Origin: Thermoprotei archaeon
GTDB lineage: Archaea > Thermoproteota > Thermoprotei > Gearchaeales > WAQG01
Direction of reading: 5' to 3'
Length of the DNA: 64,000 bases
NCBI GenBank assembly: GCA_038881895.1
Contig: JAVZOV010000002.1
Location: 1 to 64,000, forward strand
The notes under the pieces are model-generated. The model did not search any database and was not told the origin of the DNA. It worked only from the letters and a program-made list of their open reading frames with translations. A program made the position numbers and the translations under genes. Within the stretch, counting starts at the first letter, position 1, and each line of letters opens with the position of its first letter. Of this stretch, positions 53,146 to 61,576 are shown in pieces.

Positions 53146-55338
53146 TTAATGAGAAAATTTTATGGTTACTAAATTGCTTGTTGGTTTGAATGTTATTATT
53201 CTAAAATTATTTTGAACGCTTTGACGCAATTTTATACCCCCATAAATGTTCATTATCCTTGTGTCTTCAGGAAATAGTGCAATTCTTCGTGTTTTCATTG
53301 ACGTAGTTTTAACGTTAATCACAATACTGTTCTTCTCTTTTCTTAACGATTGAATAGTGTAGCTTGGCATTGTAATGAAGTTATCTATGAATCCAATTGG
53401 AACTATATTATTAATAGTAGGTGGTATAATATAATAATCTATTTGGCATGTTTTTAAATCCCCAGTAATAATAGAACCATTAATAATGTGTTTTTTGAAG
53501 TAATCATAAATAAAATAAATTCTTTCTTTAAATACTTTTTCAAGGTCAAAATTATAACTTTGTTCTCTTTGTCCAGTATTTATAATACCTATATACTTCC
53601 AATAATAATTTCCTATTTTACTATATGTATAAACAAGCAATAAATCATCGTTGAGCGTATGCTCCCATATCGTAGCTGACGTGTCAGGTTTAGCTAATTC
53701 TCCATCAGGTGTCAATAATAATTTTAGCACTGACCTGTTTATATGATCAACCTTATCACCTATACCAATTATACCTCCGCTAAGAATTCTTATTAAGGCT
53801 TCATACTTTGCGTTAGGTTCTGCAAATCCCTCTGGATGCTTAGGGTTGGTTATGAATACATCAAAGAACGGCACCATACCTAAAGATTTTGCGAGCAGCC
53901 CCATCATGAGATTTTGCCTCATGTAAATATTTTTAGGAACAATTTTCCATCGCCAACCCTTAGTCTCCCTTAAAAACTTTAACTGACCTTTATGAGATAA
54001 GAGATGATCAACATATGTTCTTAACGATATAATATTTTGATGTTTAACGGAGGACAAAACAAAACCAATAGTTGGCATATGAAGGATTACTGCTAACCCT
54101 TTATCATTAAAACTTTTAACCATCATATTAAACCAATATTCAACGATTTCAGGATTAGAGCGTAGTTCTCTTATAATACTTTTATAAGCTCTAACCCAAT
54201 CATACAACACAGCAATGCCTCCTTCAGAAACAAAGATGTTTGCCAAGTCATTATAGAACTTAGTATCGATTGGGATCGAAATAAGTTTGTTTTTCCTATA
54301 TATAAAACGATACTTATCAGTATAGTAATTTTCTCTCTCGAATGCAGAAAGATAAAGAACAAAGGGAACGCGATTCTCATTACTTATTGTTCCAAGACTC
54401 TTCGAAAAACGCTGTGGATTTGGTTTGTATTCTTTTGCAAGACCAATTTTATCAAAAATATACCACAAATCAAGTCCAATATAGCCTAAGGGTATATTCA
54501 TTTTCTTAAAAATAGTACAAACATCTTTCACAATATCTTCATTTATAGGATGGAAAAGTTCTGAATAGTATCCTCCATAGCTACTCCAATATCCAAGTTT
54601 TTTAAGCACATCATGGCTCATTGGTTTAATAGGTTTTTTACCATAAATCTTTAATAAAAATGAACCCCATTGATTAATCGCATCAATAAAATTATTACCA
54701 TATACAGCAACAGTTTTTGTAGTGAAACCCCTCTTAACAACATTTATATTACCATGAACACCACGCATTATATAATCACCTTTCTTCCTCATAGAGCTTA
54801 CAAGAAACATATTAAAAGCTGAAAAAGCTAATGCACCATTTTTACCCTTAACAATAAAAGGAGTGAAAGGTACATTATCGGGCACCTTAATACTTTCACT
54901 AACATGACCTTCAGACCAATATCCTCTAAGTTTATCATTTCCTGTTAAACCCCATGTATAGTATAACACCTTAGCATAATTAGGAATACGAAATGCAGGA
55001 AAATTATATGTGGTAAAAAGAAAATCATCTTTAAGTCTCGTACCTTTTAATGTGCGTAAGGCCTCCATTTCGAAAATTACAGCATTGACACGTGAATAGT
55101 GTTTTATTCTAGTTTCGACAAGACGTTTATCAACCAGATACCATCTAAAATTCCACCCCTCGTACCTACCAACGTTATCTCTTCCATAAAAATGTTTAAT
55201 TTTTGGCTTGGTAATCCTTGATAATACGAGTTCAATTCCATTAACATATAGAATTGGTTGAATATCCCAGACAAGCTCCTCCTCATCTATGCTCAATGAA
55301 CTGATACCAAACTTTTCATCAATATTAACTTTAAGCAT
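53146..55338 (-). CDS. GH36-like glycoside hydrolase (alpha-galactosidase/raffinose-synthase related)
   Basis: 730 residues. It begins with an N-terminal beta domain; a TIM-barrel-like region follows around residue 250 ('LGYWSSYGGYYSE'), with 'LGYIGLDLWYIF', then 'GIAVLYDWVRAY' and 'GGIIGIGDKVDHINRSVLKL'; the latter is typical of GH36 proteins. The active-site nucleophile is probably the Asp in 'LYDWVRA' (uncertain). Likely acts on alpha-linked sugars; no signal peptide is seen, so it is cytoplasmic. No neighbouring sugar genes except the distant ABC transporter. Confidence 0.72.
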   Translation of the reverse strand: MLKVNIDEKFGISSLSIDEEELVWDIQPILYVNGIELVLSRITKPKIKHFYGRDNVGRYEGWNFRWYLVDKRLVETRIKHYSRVNAVIFEMEALRTLKGTRLKDDFLFTTYNFPAFRIPNYAKVLYYTWGLTGNDKLRGYWSEGHVSESIKVPDNVPFTPFIVKGKNGALAFSAFNMFLVSSMRKKGDYIMRGVHGNINVVKRGFTTKTVAVYGNNFIDAINQWGSFLLKIYGKKPIKPMSHDVLKKLGYWSSYGGYYSELFHPINEDIVKDVCTIFKKMNIPLGYIGLDLWYIFDKIGLAKEYKPNPQRFSKSLGTISNENRVPFVLYLSAFERENYYTDKYRFIYRKNKLISIPIDTKFYNDLANIFVSEGGIAVLYDWVRAYKSIIRELRSNPEIVEYWFNMMVKSFNDKGLAVILHMPTIGFVLSSVKHQNIISLRTYVDHLLSHKGQLKFLRETKGWRWKIVPKNIYMRQNLMMGLLAKSLGMVPFFDVFITNPKHPEGFAEPNAKYEALIRILSGGIIGIGDKVDHINRSVLKLLLTPDGELAKPDTSATIWEHTLNDDLLLVYTYSKIGNYYWKYIGIINTGQREQSYNFDLEKVFKERIYFIYDYFKKHIINGSIITGDLKTCQIDYYIIPPTINNIVPIGFIDNFITMPSYTIQSLRKEKNSIVINVKTTSMKTRRIALFPEDTRIMNIYGGIKLRQSVQNNFRIITFKPTSNLVTIKFSH

Positions 55339-55424
55339 CTCATCATTAATTATTAATCAAACTAAATAAAGTTTTAAAATGAAATTACTAATTATAGAGC
55401 ATAAAAACATAGAATATCCAGGTT

Positions 55425-55612
55425 CTAACCGCGGAGTCAACATGTGAGCTTCTCCACGACTGAGTTCAGGAGCTTCCAGCATTTAGGATGGGCTTTAAGC
55501 TCATTCCTTCATTTGTCGATTTGCGGAGCTCGCAACTCCACCATCTCACAGAGCTCATTACAACCTGAAAGCCTCGCCTCTTTAGGGCGGGGAGGAAGCC
55601 AGATCCTACACA
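55425..55612 (+). mobile_element. Right-end relic of another IS605-type element
   Basis: GAAAGCCTCGCC-TCTTT-AGGGCGGGGAGG (about 55568-55595) is the stem-loop that ends many archaeal TnpB elements ('CCC..CTTTAGGGCGGGG'). The preceding bases are GC-richer than the surroundings ('GCGGAGCTCGCAACTCC'), as expected for a TnpB tail. It belongs to a different family from copies A-D. The membrane-protein frame is cut exactly at its end, so it probably inserted there. No left end was found. Confidence 0.6.
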
Positions 55613-55990
55613 ACCTGCTATAATAGCAACTAAGGCTGGAAGCCAAATTTCGATCATCAGGTTAATAGCACTTTTACGGGAAGCAACAATCATAGTTGCA
55701 ATCGAAGTGAGGATGAGAAGAAAGAAGAGTAATATTTTTGGGTTTTGTGACTTTAAGATAGCCCACGATATTTGTAAAACATGTTAAGTCCCAAAGCGAT
55801 ACCAAGGCCTTTCTCCAGATTTTTTCTTTCATCTTCAATGGAGGTCAAAGAGGCGTTGTAACAAAGCCTTATGGCAGCAATTCCCGCAATTACTTCAGTT
55901 CAGATGGAATTTATTTCATCCACATCGGGAGCATCCCAAATTTAGTGAGTTAACGTTATAAACTTTTGCCCATTCATCCCAGCAAAGTCC
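55613..55990 (-). pseudogene. Broken membrane-protein gene, unknown family
   Basis: On the minus strand several frames give convincing protein-like text in succession: 'NLGLCWDEWAKVYNV' (about 55970-55935), 'IAAIRLCYNASLTSIEDERK' and 'LEKGLGIALGLNMFYKYRG' (about 55895-55750), then in another frame 'ILKSQNPKILLFFLLILTSI' followed by 'LPALVAIIAGCVGSG' (about 55755-55605). There are two hydrophobic helices at the end. Frameshifts and an in-frame TGA show the gene is dead. It ends at the transposon relic. Family not recognised. Confidence 0.5.
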
Positions 55991-56103
55991 TAAGTTTTCT
56001 GGATACCCATCTATATAAGTAAGGAAACTGTATTTTGGTATTTCATATTAAGAAAAAACATAACTACGTTAATTATTTATGCCAGAATGAAACAAGAATT
56101 ATT

Positions 56104-56691
56104 ATGAATAGACCTCCCGGACAAGTTTATGTTCGTAATTTCATTATATACACTGTAAATGGTATACCTAATGTTAACATTAATGATTATAGATTAACTA
56201 TAAATGGATTAGTTGATAATCCAGTATCATTGACTTATGACGATATACTTAAATTACCATCAATAAAGATGACCAGTGATTTTCATTGTGTGACGAAATG
56301 GAGTGTACCAAACGTAATTTGGGAAGGAGTTAGTTTTAGAACAATAATAGATCTAGTAAAGGTTAGGCCTGAAGCAAGATATGTGTTCTTTGAATGTTTA
56401 GATGGTTATACAACAACAGTTTCCATAGAAGATGTGAAAACCGATGATGCGATATTGGTGTACAAAATGAATAATAAACCGCTAGAACCAGAAAATGGTT
56501 TTCCTATCAGGCCATTCATTCCCCATCTATATGGCTGGAAAAGCGCAAAATGGTTATCAAAAATAACCTTTGTAGAGAAATATATCGATGGTTATTGGGA
56601 ATTGCGCGGTTATCATGAGAGAGGAAACGTATGGAATGAAGAGCGTTTCAAATCAGAAATATGGAAAAACTTTAAAAAACATACAATGTAG
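56104..56691 (+). CDS. Molybdopterin-dependent oxidoreductase (sulfite oxidase-like/YedY-type domain)
   Basis: The 195 residues form one Oxidored_molyb domain: '[20 protein letters not shown]', the Moco cysteine in '[20 protein letters not shown]', '[10 protein letters not shown]', '[20 protein letters not shown]'. The length equals the domain alone. Substrate unknown (sulfoxides or sulfite are possible). No signal peptide from ATG 56104, which lies about 30 bases after an ATTATTTA box, suggesting a leaderless start; a longer frame from 56035 exists. No heme partner is seen. Confidence 0.85.
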   Translation: MNRPPGQVYVRNFIIYTVNGIPNVNINDYRLTINGLVDNPVSLTYDDILKLPSIKMTSDFHCVTKWSVPNVIWEGVSFRTIIDLVKVRPEARYVFFECLDGYTTTVSIEDVKTDDAILVYKMNNKPLEPENGFPIRPFIPHLYGWKSAKWLSKITFVEKYIDGYWELRGYHERGNVWNEERFKSEIWKNFKKHTM

Positions 56692-56730
56692 TAAAAGATC
56701 AGCGCATTATCATAAAGATATAAATATCTT

Positions 56731-57474
56731 TTAATGTTTCTCTAAAAATTGTTTTATACCTATGCGAGCTTCTTCAGAAAGTAAAAACAATGCGATTTCT
56801 CTAAAAATGGATGTATAATCTATAAGGCTTAACTGTCTCATCATGACATCTTTTGTAATCCGAGCAAGCAAAGGAGTAGTTAGTGATATCTCTTTCACGA
56901 CACTTATAACCCATTTTTCTAAATCATTCTTGTCAACAACATAATTTATCATGCCCCATTCATAAGCTTCTTCGGCTGTTACTTTACGACCAGTCAAAAC
57001 CATCTCAAGTAACCTTTTTCTACCTAATGCAGGTAACCCTATAACCAATGCTAATGCAGGACCTACACCTATTCTTCCTTGAGAAAGAGAAAAGTATGAA
57101 TCCCTCACGGCTACCGCAAGATCAGAAGCTAAAATTAACTCAACACCAGCACCATAAGCAGGACCATTAACAGCAGCCATTACCGGTTTTGGACTTCTTA
57201 ATATCAATTCAAAAACTGGCCGTATATGATCCAAAAATAAATTTAGAGCATCATCAAAGCTCTTAAGAGAATTCAAATCCTCAATATCTTCTCCTGCACA
57301 GAAAAATCTCCCAATACCGCTTATAACAATAACACGCACATTTTTATTTTTAGATGCATCAATCAATTCATTTTTTAAACTATCCCACATCTTTACATTT
57401 ATTGCGTTCAGCTTCTCAGGTCTGTTTAAGAAAATCCAATAAGCATTTTCATATATTTTACTCTCTATACTCAT
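56731..57474 (-). CDS. Enoyl-CoA hydratase/isomerase family protein
   Basis: Crotonase fold. 'FLNRPEKLNAINVKMWDSL', the oxyanion-hole segment 'FCAGEDIEDL', 'AAVNGPAYGAGVELILASDLAVAV' (second oxyanion NH) and 'GRIGVGPALA'. Probably acts in fatty or amino-acid CoA metabolism. At one catalytic position there is Gln in 'SLSQGRIGV' where hydratases have Glu, so isomerase or thioesterase-like activity is also possible. ATG 57474 chosen. Ends close to the oxidoreductase gene (convergent). Confidence 0.82.
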   Translation of the reverse strand: MSIESKIYENAYWIFLNRPEKLNAINVKMWDSLKNELIDASKNKNVRVIVISGIGRFFCAGEDIEDLNSLKSFDDALNLFLDHIRPVFELILRSPKPVMAAVNGPAYGAGVELILASDLAVAVRDSYFSLSQGRIGVGPALALVIGLPALGRKRLLEMVLTGRKVTAEEAYEWGMINYVVDKNDLEKWVISVVKEISLTTPLLARITKDVMMRQLSLIDYTSIFREIALFLLSEEARIGIKQFLEKH

Positions 57475-57696
57475 TACACACCACAACTATATTAGGAGTT
57501 AAAAACTTTTATTTTTCACCATAAAATCCGCTTTCACTATACGACAAAATAACACAAACCAAACGCACATCCCTCCTTAATATCTCATCCAAAATGAACA
57601 CCTCAATGAAAATATAACAATGATGTTATTTTTACGACTTATATCCTCTAAGTAAAAGCTAACATCAACCTGTCTACTTCTCCAATTTTGTTGAAA

Positions 57697-57716
57697 ATCC
57701 CTAATGTATTAGGGAT
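57697..57716 (+). promoter_or_regulatory. Palindromic operator candidate upstream of the ferredoxin gene
   Basis: ATCCCTAATGTATTAGGGAT: a perfect 9-bp inverted repeat with a 2-base centre, next to a TATA-like TTAATTTATT (57721-57730) and 45 bases before the ferredoxin start. The position, just upstream of BRE/TATA, fits a dimeric regulator site. Regulator unknown. Confidence 0.5.
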
Positions 57717-57761
57717 CATGTTAATTTATTCGTTTTTATTACAAAGCATGAGGTGTAAAAG

Positions 57762-58196
57762 TTGGTTAGACCTGTGGATTTTAAATCAAAACCAATAGAC
57801 CCAGACTTTGATAAAAAATATCCAGTAACAGGCAAACATCACGATCATGAAGTTAGAGCTGAAGGTATGGAAAGAGAATCTGGCGAACCCGGAAAACCTT
57901 ATCCCACAAAACTTGGTATTCATGGCACGCATGTGGCAGTAGACTGGGATTCTTGTATTGCAGATGGTGCATGCATGGATGTATGTCCAGTTAATGTCTT
58001 TGAGTGGGCTTTTAACCCAGGAGCTGCTGGTACAGGTAAGGATAGAATAATAGATCCTAATAATCCAGCTGATAAGGAACTCTGGGAGAAATATAGGACC
58101 GATAAATCAGATCCTGTGAGAGAAGCTGATTGCATATATTGCATGGCTTGTGTTGCTGCATGCCCTGTAGCAGCAATTAAAGTAACACCACCATAA
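57762..58196 (+). CDS. zfx: Zinc-containing 7Fe ferredoxin
   Basis: Electron carrier for the pyruvate oxidoreductase. Zinc-type N-terminal extension with 'VTGKHHDHEV' (histidines), then clusters: 'CIADGACMDVCPVNVFEW' ([3Fe-4S] pattern C-x2-D-G-x-C) and 'CIYCMACVAACPVAAI' ([4Fe-4S]). 144 residues. TTG 57762 follows GAGGTGTAAAAG. Zfx is best known from thermoacidophilic archaea such as Sulfolobus, where the por complexes reduce it. Confidence 0.93.
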   Translation: MVRPVDFKSKPIDPDFDKKYPVTGKHHDHEVRAEGMERESGEPGKPYPTKLGIHGTHVAVDWDSCIADGACMDVCPVNVFEWAFNPGAAGTGKDRIIDPNNPADKELWEKYRTDKSDPVREADCIYCMACVAACPVAAIKVTPP

Positions 58197-58202
58197 GTTC
58201 AA

Positions 58203-58814
58203 TTAAAAATAAGTCTCCAAACCTTTTTTAGTAGTTTCCTTATACATTACTTCCTTTAATTTTTTGAAATCTTCCTCAATCTGTGATCGTAATTGAGGAT
58301 TATAGAGAGCAGCGGCCGGGTGAAGAGTTGGCATCACATGCACGTTGATCCCTGATATTGATATATTAAAAAGTTGTCCTCTAACGCTTGTTATGTTTTT
58401 TACTTTAATTCCAGATTTGGTTAGTACATAGTTTGTTGAGTGTTTTCCTAAAGTTACAATAATTTTTGGTTTTATTATAGCGATTTGTTTATCAAGATAA
58501 GGTGTGCATGTTTGGACCTCATCCGGATATGGATCTCTATTTTCTGGAGGTCGGCATTTTACTACATTTGTTATGTATACTGATGATCTTGGTATTTTAA
58601 GAACATTTACTATTAGCTCAGTAAGAAGTTTTCCTGCGGCTCCTACAAACGGTCTTCCCTGTATATCCTCATTATATCCGGGAGCTTCTCCTATGAACAT
58701 TATTTCTGCATGAGGATTACCTTCTCCGGGCACAGCATTCTTTCTAAACTGATGAAGACGACATTTAATACAAATTTTAATCTCATTACCCAGTTTTTCT
58801 ATCTCATCGTTCAT
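58203..58814 (-). CDS. Uracil-DNA glycosylase, family 4 (iron-sulfur)
   Basis: Removes uracil arising by cytosine deamination, important at high temperature. Motif A '[20 protein letters not shown]', motif B 'HPAAAL' and cluster cysteines in 'CIKCRLH', '[13 protein letters not shown]' and 'VQTCTPYL' are all present. 203 residues. Convergent with zfx, 6 bases apart. Confidence 0.94.
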   Translation of the reverse strand: MNDEIEKLGNEIKICIKCRLHQFRKNAVPGEGNPHAEIMFIGEAPGYNEDIQGRPFVGAAGKLLTELIVNVLKIPRSSVYITNVVKCRPPENRDPYPDEVQTCTPYLDKQIAIIKPKIIVTLGKHSTNYVLTKSGIKVKNITSVRGQLFNISISGINVHVMPTLHPAAALYNPQLRSQIEEDFKKLKEVMYKETTKKGLETYF

Positions 58815-59131
58815 ACATTATCCAGAGTAGATAATAAATTATAATAATTTATACTTAAACCACAAAAATGAAAAACTCTGCACTGAAAAATTTGCATTCT
58901 CAAGAAAAGCAGTAATTAATAGATCTGAACATCTTAGAAGCAAGGATCTCCTAACTTTGGTCGTTGAAAGTGTCGATCTGCTAGAACATGAGTTATGACG
59001 AATGACCGTGAGGATCCTCACTTGTTTCCATAAATGAGAGAACATACTTATCACAATGATGTTGAGTTAAAATGATGCGACTATCAGTCTTTCATATACT
59101 TATATCTTAAAAAGCTGGATTTTTAATGGTT
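58815..59131. other. Gap between udg and the DUF84 gene
   Basis: 317 bases without an intact gene. The plus strand holds an open run of about 50 codons around 58865-58998 ('KLCTEKFAFSRKAVINRSEH...LVVESVDLLEHEL') that reads like the tail of a decayed protein, but it has no start and no neighbour. I do not name it. Confidence 0.35.
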
Positions 59132-59644
59132 TTATAAATTTGTTATGAACTTGGTTAGTGCCATTATTATTCCATGTTCATACAAATCAGTTCTGGAAAT
59201 AATTCCTCTCGTAAGTATGCCTATTGCTCCCTCTTCATACTTTATATTTTTTCTCCCTGATATGTCATCCATAATTAATCCAAGTTCTTCTCCAGATAAT
59301 AATCTAGGAAGGATTTTGGATGGGCATTCAAACCATCCAGAAAAACCTGTGGATACTTCTCCAGATTTTGATAGTATAACAATAAATCCCATACAATAAT
59401 ACCTTTCAAACAATTTTATGACACCCCCCTCGATACCGACACCGAAGTCAGCGTTTTGAACGAGTTTCAATGCATTTTTAGCACGATTAAAAGAACCATG
59501 AAATACTTGTTCATTAATTGGTTGCGAAGGTACATAAGAATTAACATTGACTCCTACTACCTCAATATCTTTATAAAACTTAGAGAACGCTCTCCTTGTG
59601 GCCTCAATTTTAATTTTATTTGTTGAACCCACTGCTATGATCAT
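59132..59644 (-). CDS. Inosine/xanthosine triphosphatase (DUF84/YjjX family)
   Basis: Hydrolyses non-canonical purine NTPs. 'MIIAVGSTNKIKIEATRRAF', 'NEQVFHGSFNRAKNAL', 'FGVGIEGGV' and 'YEEGAIGILTRGIISRTDLY' are typical. 170 residues from ATG 59644. The longer upstream frame (to 59785) would run across the inverted-repeat structure and is unlikely to be coding. A second NTP pyrophosphatase (RdgB type) is at 15 kb. Confidence 0.88.
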   Translation of the reverse strand: MIIAVGSTNKIKIEATRRAFSKFYKDIEVVGVNVNSYVPSQPINEQVFHGSFNRAKNALKLVQNADFGVGIEGGVIKLFERYYCMGFIVILSKSGEVSTGFSGWFECPSKILPRLLSGEELGLIMDDISGRKNIKYEEGAIGILTRGIISRTDLYEHGIIMALTKFITNL

Positions 59645-59660
59645 ATAGTTAAAATTAATT

Positions 59661-59688
59661 ATAACCAAAAAATAAGTTTTTTGGTTAT
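59661..59688 (-). repeat. 12-bp hairpin just upstream of the DUF84 gene
   Basis: ATAACCAAAAAA (59661-59672) and TTTTTTGGTTAT (59677-59688) form a perfect 12-bp stem with the loop TAAG. It abuts the large inverted-repeat structure and stands 17 bases before the DUF84 start. Related T/A-rich hairpin with opposite order at 61729-61750. Confidence 0.85.
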
Positions 59689-59838
59689 GCTGACTGAAAC
59701 CTAAGAAGAGCTTCAGGCTAACCTGAAGCTTGACCCCCATGCATCGGTTACTCTCCAAGTACTTGAAGAGTAAAACACATCTCATCGATGTGTTTTCCGA
59801 TTACATGGGTTGGTCTTTCTCTTAGGTTTCAGTCAGCA
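59688..59838. repeat. Nested inverted-repeat element folding into a branched structure
   Basis: The ends form a perfect 19-bp inverted repeat (59688-59706 with 59820-59838). Inside are: a 9-bp hairpin with loop CTAA (59709-59717/59722-59730); a helix GACC-CCCATG with CATGGG-TT-GGTC (59732-59741/59804-59815); TCGG/CCGA (59744-59747/59797-59800); TTACTCT/AGAGTAA (59748-59754/59767-59773); and AACACATC/GATGTGTT (59774-59781/59787-59794). Over 100 of 151 bases pair. A 6-bp direct repeat AATTAT flanks the element plus the neighbouring hairpin (59657-59662 and 59838-59843). A miniature transposable element or a structured RNA are both possible. Confidence 0.75.
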
Positions 59839-60005
59839 ATTATCAGTATTTCTAACATAAATATATCTCTTATCAATTTTTAAGTTGACGTAATTTGTTT
59901 CATGTAAAATATCAAATTATTTGTTTAAAATTCAAAAGTATAGTAATAAGTTTTTAGAAATGTTTAGGATATGTTTATTTAGGTCCTTCTTTTTTGTGTA
60001 TTGTT

Positions 60006-60656
60006 ATGGTCCAGAATGAGTATTTTGAGAGAGACCTCGATCTACTTATAGATAGGATGAAGGATTTTACTGATTCTACTACTATGGATGGTTTATTGAG
60101 GATTAAAGATAAGTTGGTTGATATGAGTAGAAGATTATTGGTGAAGATTAATCATTCTGTTATGGAGGTTCTTGTTGCACGCCATCTTTTGGAGAAAGGA
60201 TTTATAGTTGATGTTGAACATAATTTAAATAATAACATAGTTTGTGATGTATACGGCGAACGAGGGAACGTGATCCATATTGTTGAGGTTGAGACTGGGT
60301 TTGTTCCTCCTGAAAATGCTCTGGATCCTGTAACATATTGGAATATAAGAGTTGCCGCAAAAATTGCACGTTACAGTATTTTTTCTCATAAGTTTAGCTT
60401 GGCTGTTCCACCATATCACATTCTAAAAATACCTGTGATCTTTCTTGAACCTCCTGAGAATAGAAGTGATGAATCATTGGTTATGTTAAAAGGTCTCGTG
60501 GATAGATATTATAGAAATCCTCCCGTTACTATGGATGAGTTAAAGAAAGCTCACTTAGAAACTGTTATAATAGTCAATGTTGATAGGCTTGAAACAAGTG
60601 AATTAACACTTAATAATTATATGAAGTTACATAATATAGATTATTTCTATTTTTAA
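60006..60656 (+). CDS. PD-(D/E)XK nuclease-like protein
   Basis: 216 residues. The pattern 'VLVARHLLEKGFIVDVEHNL' then 'VCDVYG' and 'IHIVEVETG' resembles the core of PD-(D/E)XK nucleases (Asp, then Glu-x-Glu), with an upstream helix that holds a conserved Glu ('MEVLVARHL'). The second half ('SLAVPPYHILKIP') resembles the archaeal DUF group with similar restriction-like fold. The third acidic/Lys position reads E in VEVETG instead of the usual K, so activity is uncertain. Stand-alone gene; function unknown. ATG 60006 is used. Confidence 0.62.
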   Translation: MVQNEYFERDLDLLIDRMKDFTDSTTMDGLLRIKDKLVDMSRRLLVKINHSVMEVLVARHLLEKGFIVDVEHNLNNNIVCDVYGERGNVIHIVEVETGFVPPENALDPVTYWNIRVAAKIARYSIFSHKFSLAVPPYHILKIPVIFLEPPENRSDESLVMLKGLVDRYYRNPPVTMDELKKAHLETVIIVNVDRLETSELTLNNYMKLHNIDYFYF

Positions 60657-60814
60657 TGACCTGAAAAGATAATCTATATGAATTACCTTGAAGAATGAAT
60701 TTTCAATTATTTTGCTAATGCACATTTTAGTATGAAACTCAAAAGATAGTAGGTTAATAAACTAGGATAACCAAGCTTATATTCTAGGTTTTAGATATAA
60801 GCACGTGAATTATT

Positions 60815-61576
60815 GTGATAAAGCTTAGGTATGTTGGTGATAAAAATATTGAAGTAAGAACATTGATAGCTGGCTTACCTGGCATTGGGCTTGTTGGTAA
60901 GTTAGCTGTAGATCATTTAATTGAGGAATTAAAACCAAAACTCGTATGTGAAATATATTCAAGTGATTTTCCACCACAGGTTAATCTAAAATCGGATGGT
61001 ACTGTTACAATGCCTTTAGCTTATATTTACTATTGGGATTCCGGTGATCCTAATCGTAATTTACTGATATTTACTGGTGATGCTCAACCGTCAACACCAC
61101 AAGGAAATTACGAAATGGCGTCAGCTGTCCTGAAGTTTGCTAAGAAAAGAGGCGTTACCAATGTGTATACTCTGGCAGCTTTTATGACAGGACAGCATTC
61201 TGAAAACCCGAAGGTTTTTTGTGCTGCTACAGACAATGAAACAGCTAGAACATTCGAAAAAATTGGTACTATAATAATGGATAATGGCACAATTACAGGT
61301 CTTAATGGTATTCTAGTTGGACTTGCGAGACTTATGAATATGAGGGGGGCGTGTTTACTAGGAGAGACATCAGGTTATGTTGTGGATGCAGGTGCTGCAA
61401 AGGCGGCACTCAAAGTACTTACAACAGCGTTATCTATAGAAATCAACTTAAATGCGCTCGAAGAAAAAGCCAAAGAACTCAATATGTTCATGAGAAAAAT
61501 GGCCGAAGGAGCAGAGCGTGAAGAATATAGAGAAACAAGAAAAGGGAAAGAACCCCCACCACCGTACATAGGTTAA
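60815..61576 (+). CDS. PAC2-family proteasome-assembly-like chaperone
   Basis: 'IAGLPGIGLVGKLAVDHLIE', 'FPPQVNLKSDGTV', 'LLIFTGDAQPSTPQGNYEMA' and 'GLNGILVGLARLMNMRGACLLGET' match the archaeal PAC2 family (PbaB-like proteins that bind the proteasome). The last residues are 'PPPPYIG'; the penultimate region resembles but is not a clean HbYX motif. GTG start at 60815. 253 residues. Confidence 0.85.
   Translation: MIKLRYVGDKNIEVRTLIAGLPGIGLVGKLAVDHLIEELKPKLVCEIYSSDFPPQVNLKSDGTVTMPLAYIYYWDSGDPNRNLLIFTGDAQPSTPQGNYEMASAVLKFAKKRGVTNVYTLAAFMTGQHSENPKVFCAATDNETARTFEKIGTIIMDNGTITGLNGILVGLARLMNMRGACLLGETSGYVVDAGAAKAALKVLTTALSIEINLNALEEKAKELNMFMRKMAEGAEREEYRETRKGKEPPPPYIG

Larger units (their letters stand above)
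55339..56103. other. Gene graveyard between the hydrolase and the oxidoreductase
   Basis: No intact gene lies here. It contains the relic of a different TnpB element (about 55425-55612) and a broken membrane-protein gene (about 55613-55990), both listed separately. The last 100 bases hold the promoter of the oxidoreductase gene. Confidence 0.6.

Noticed and set aside
55466-55693. 75-codon minus-strand frame
   Set aside because: It joins the end of a decayed membrane protein to the transposon end, so it is not one gene.
55900-55930. TnpB zinc-finger echo ('GCSRCG' on the minus strand, similar to 555-575)
   Set aside because: About 20 of 23 bases match the relic at 555-575, but the downstream sequence does not follow, so it may be chance.
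58839-59054. 71-codon minus-strand frame
   Set aside because: Ser/Arg/Leu-rich, without support; the opposite strand shows a more protein-like but also broken frame.
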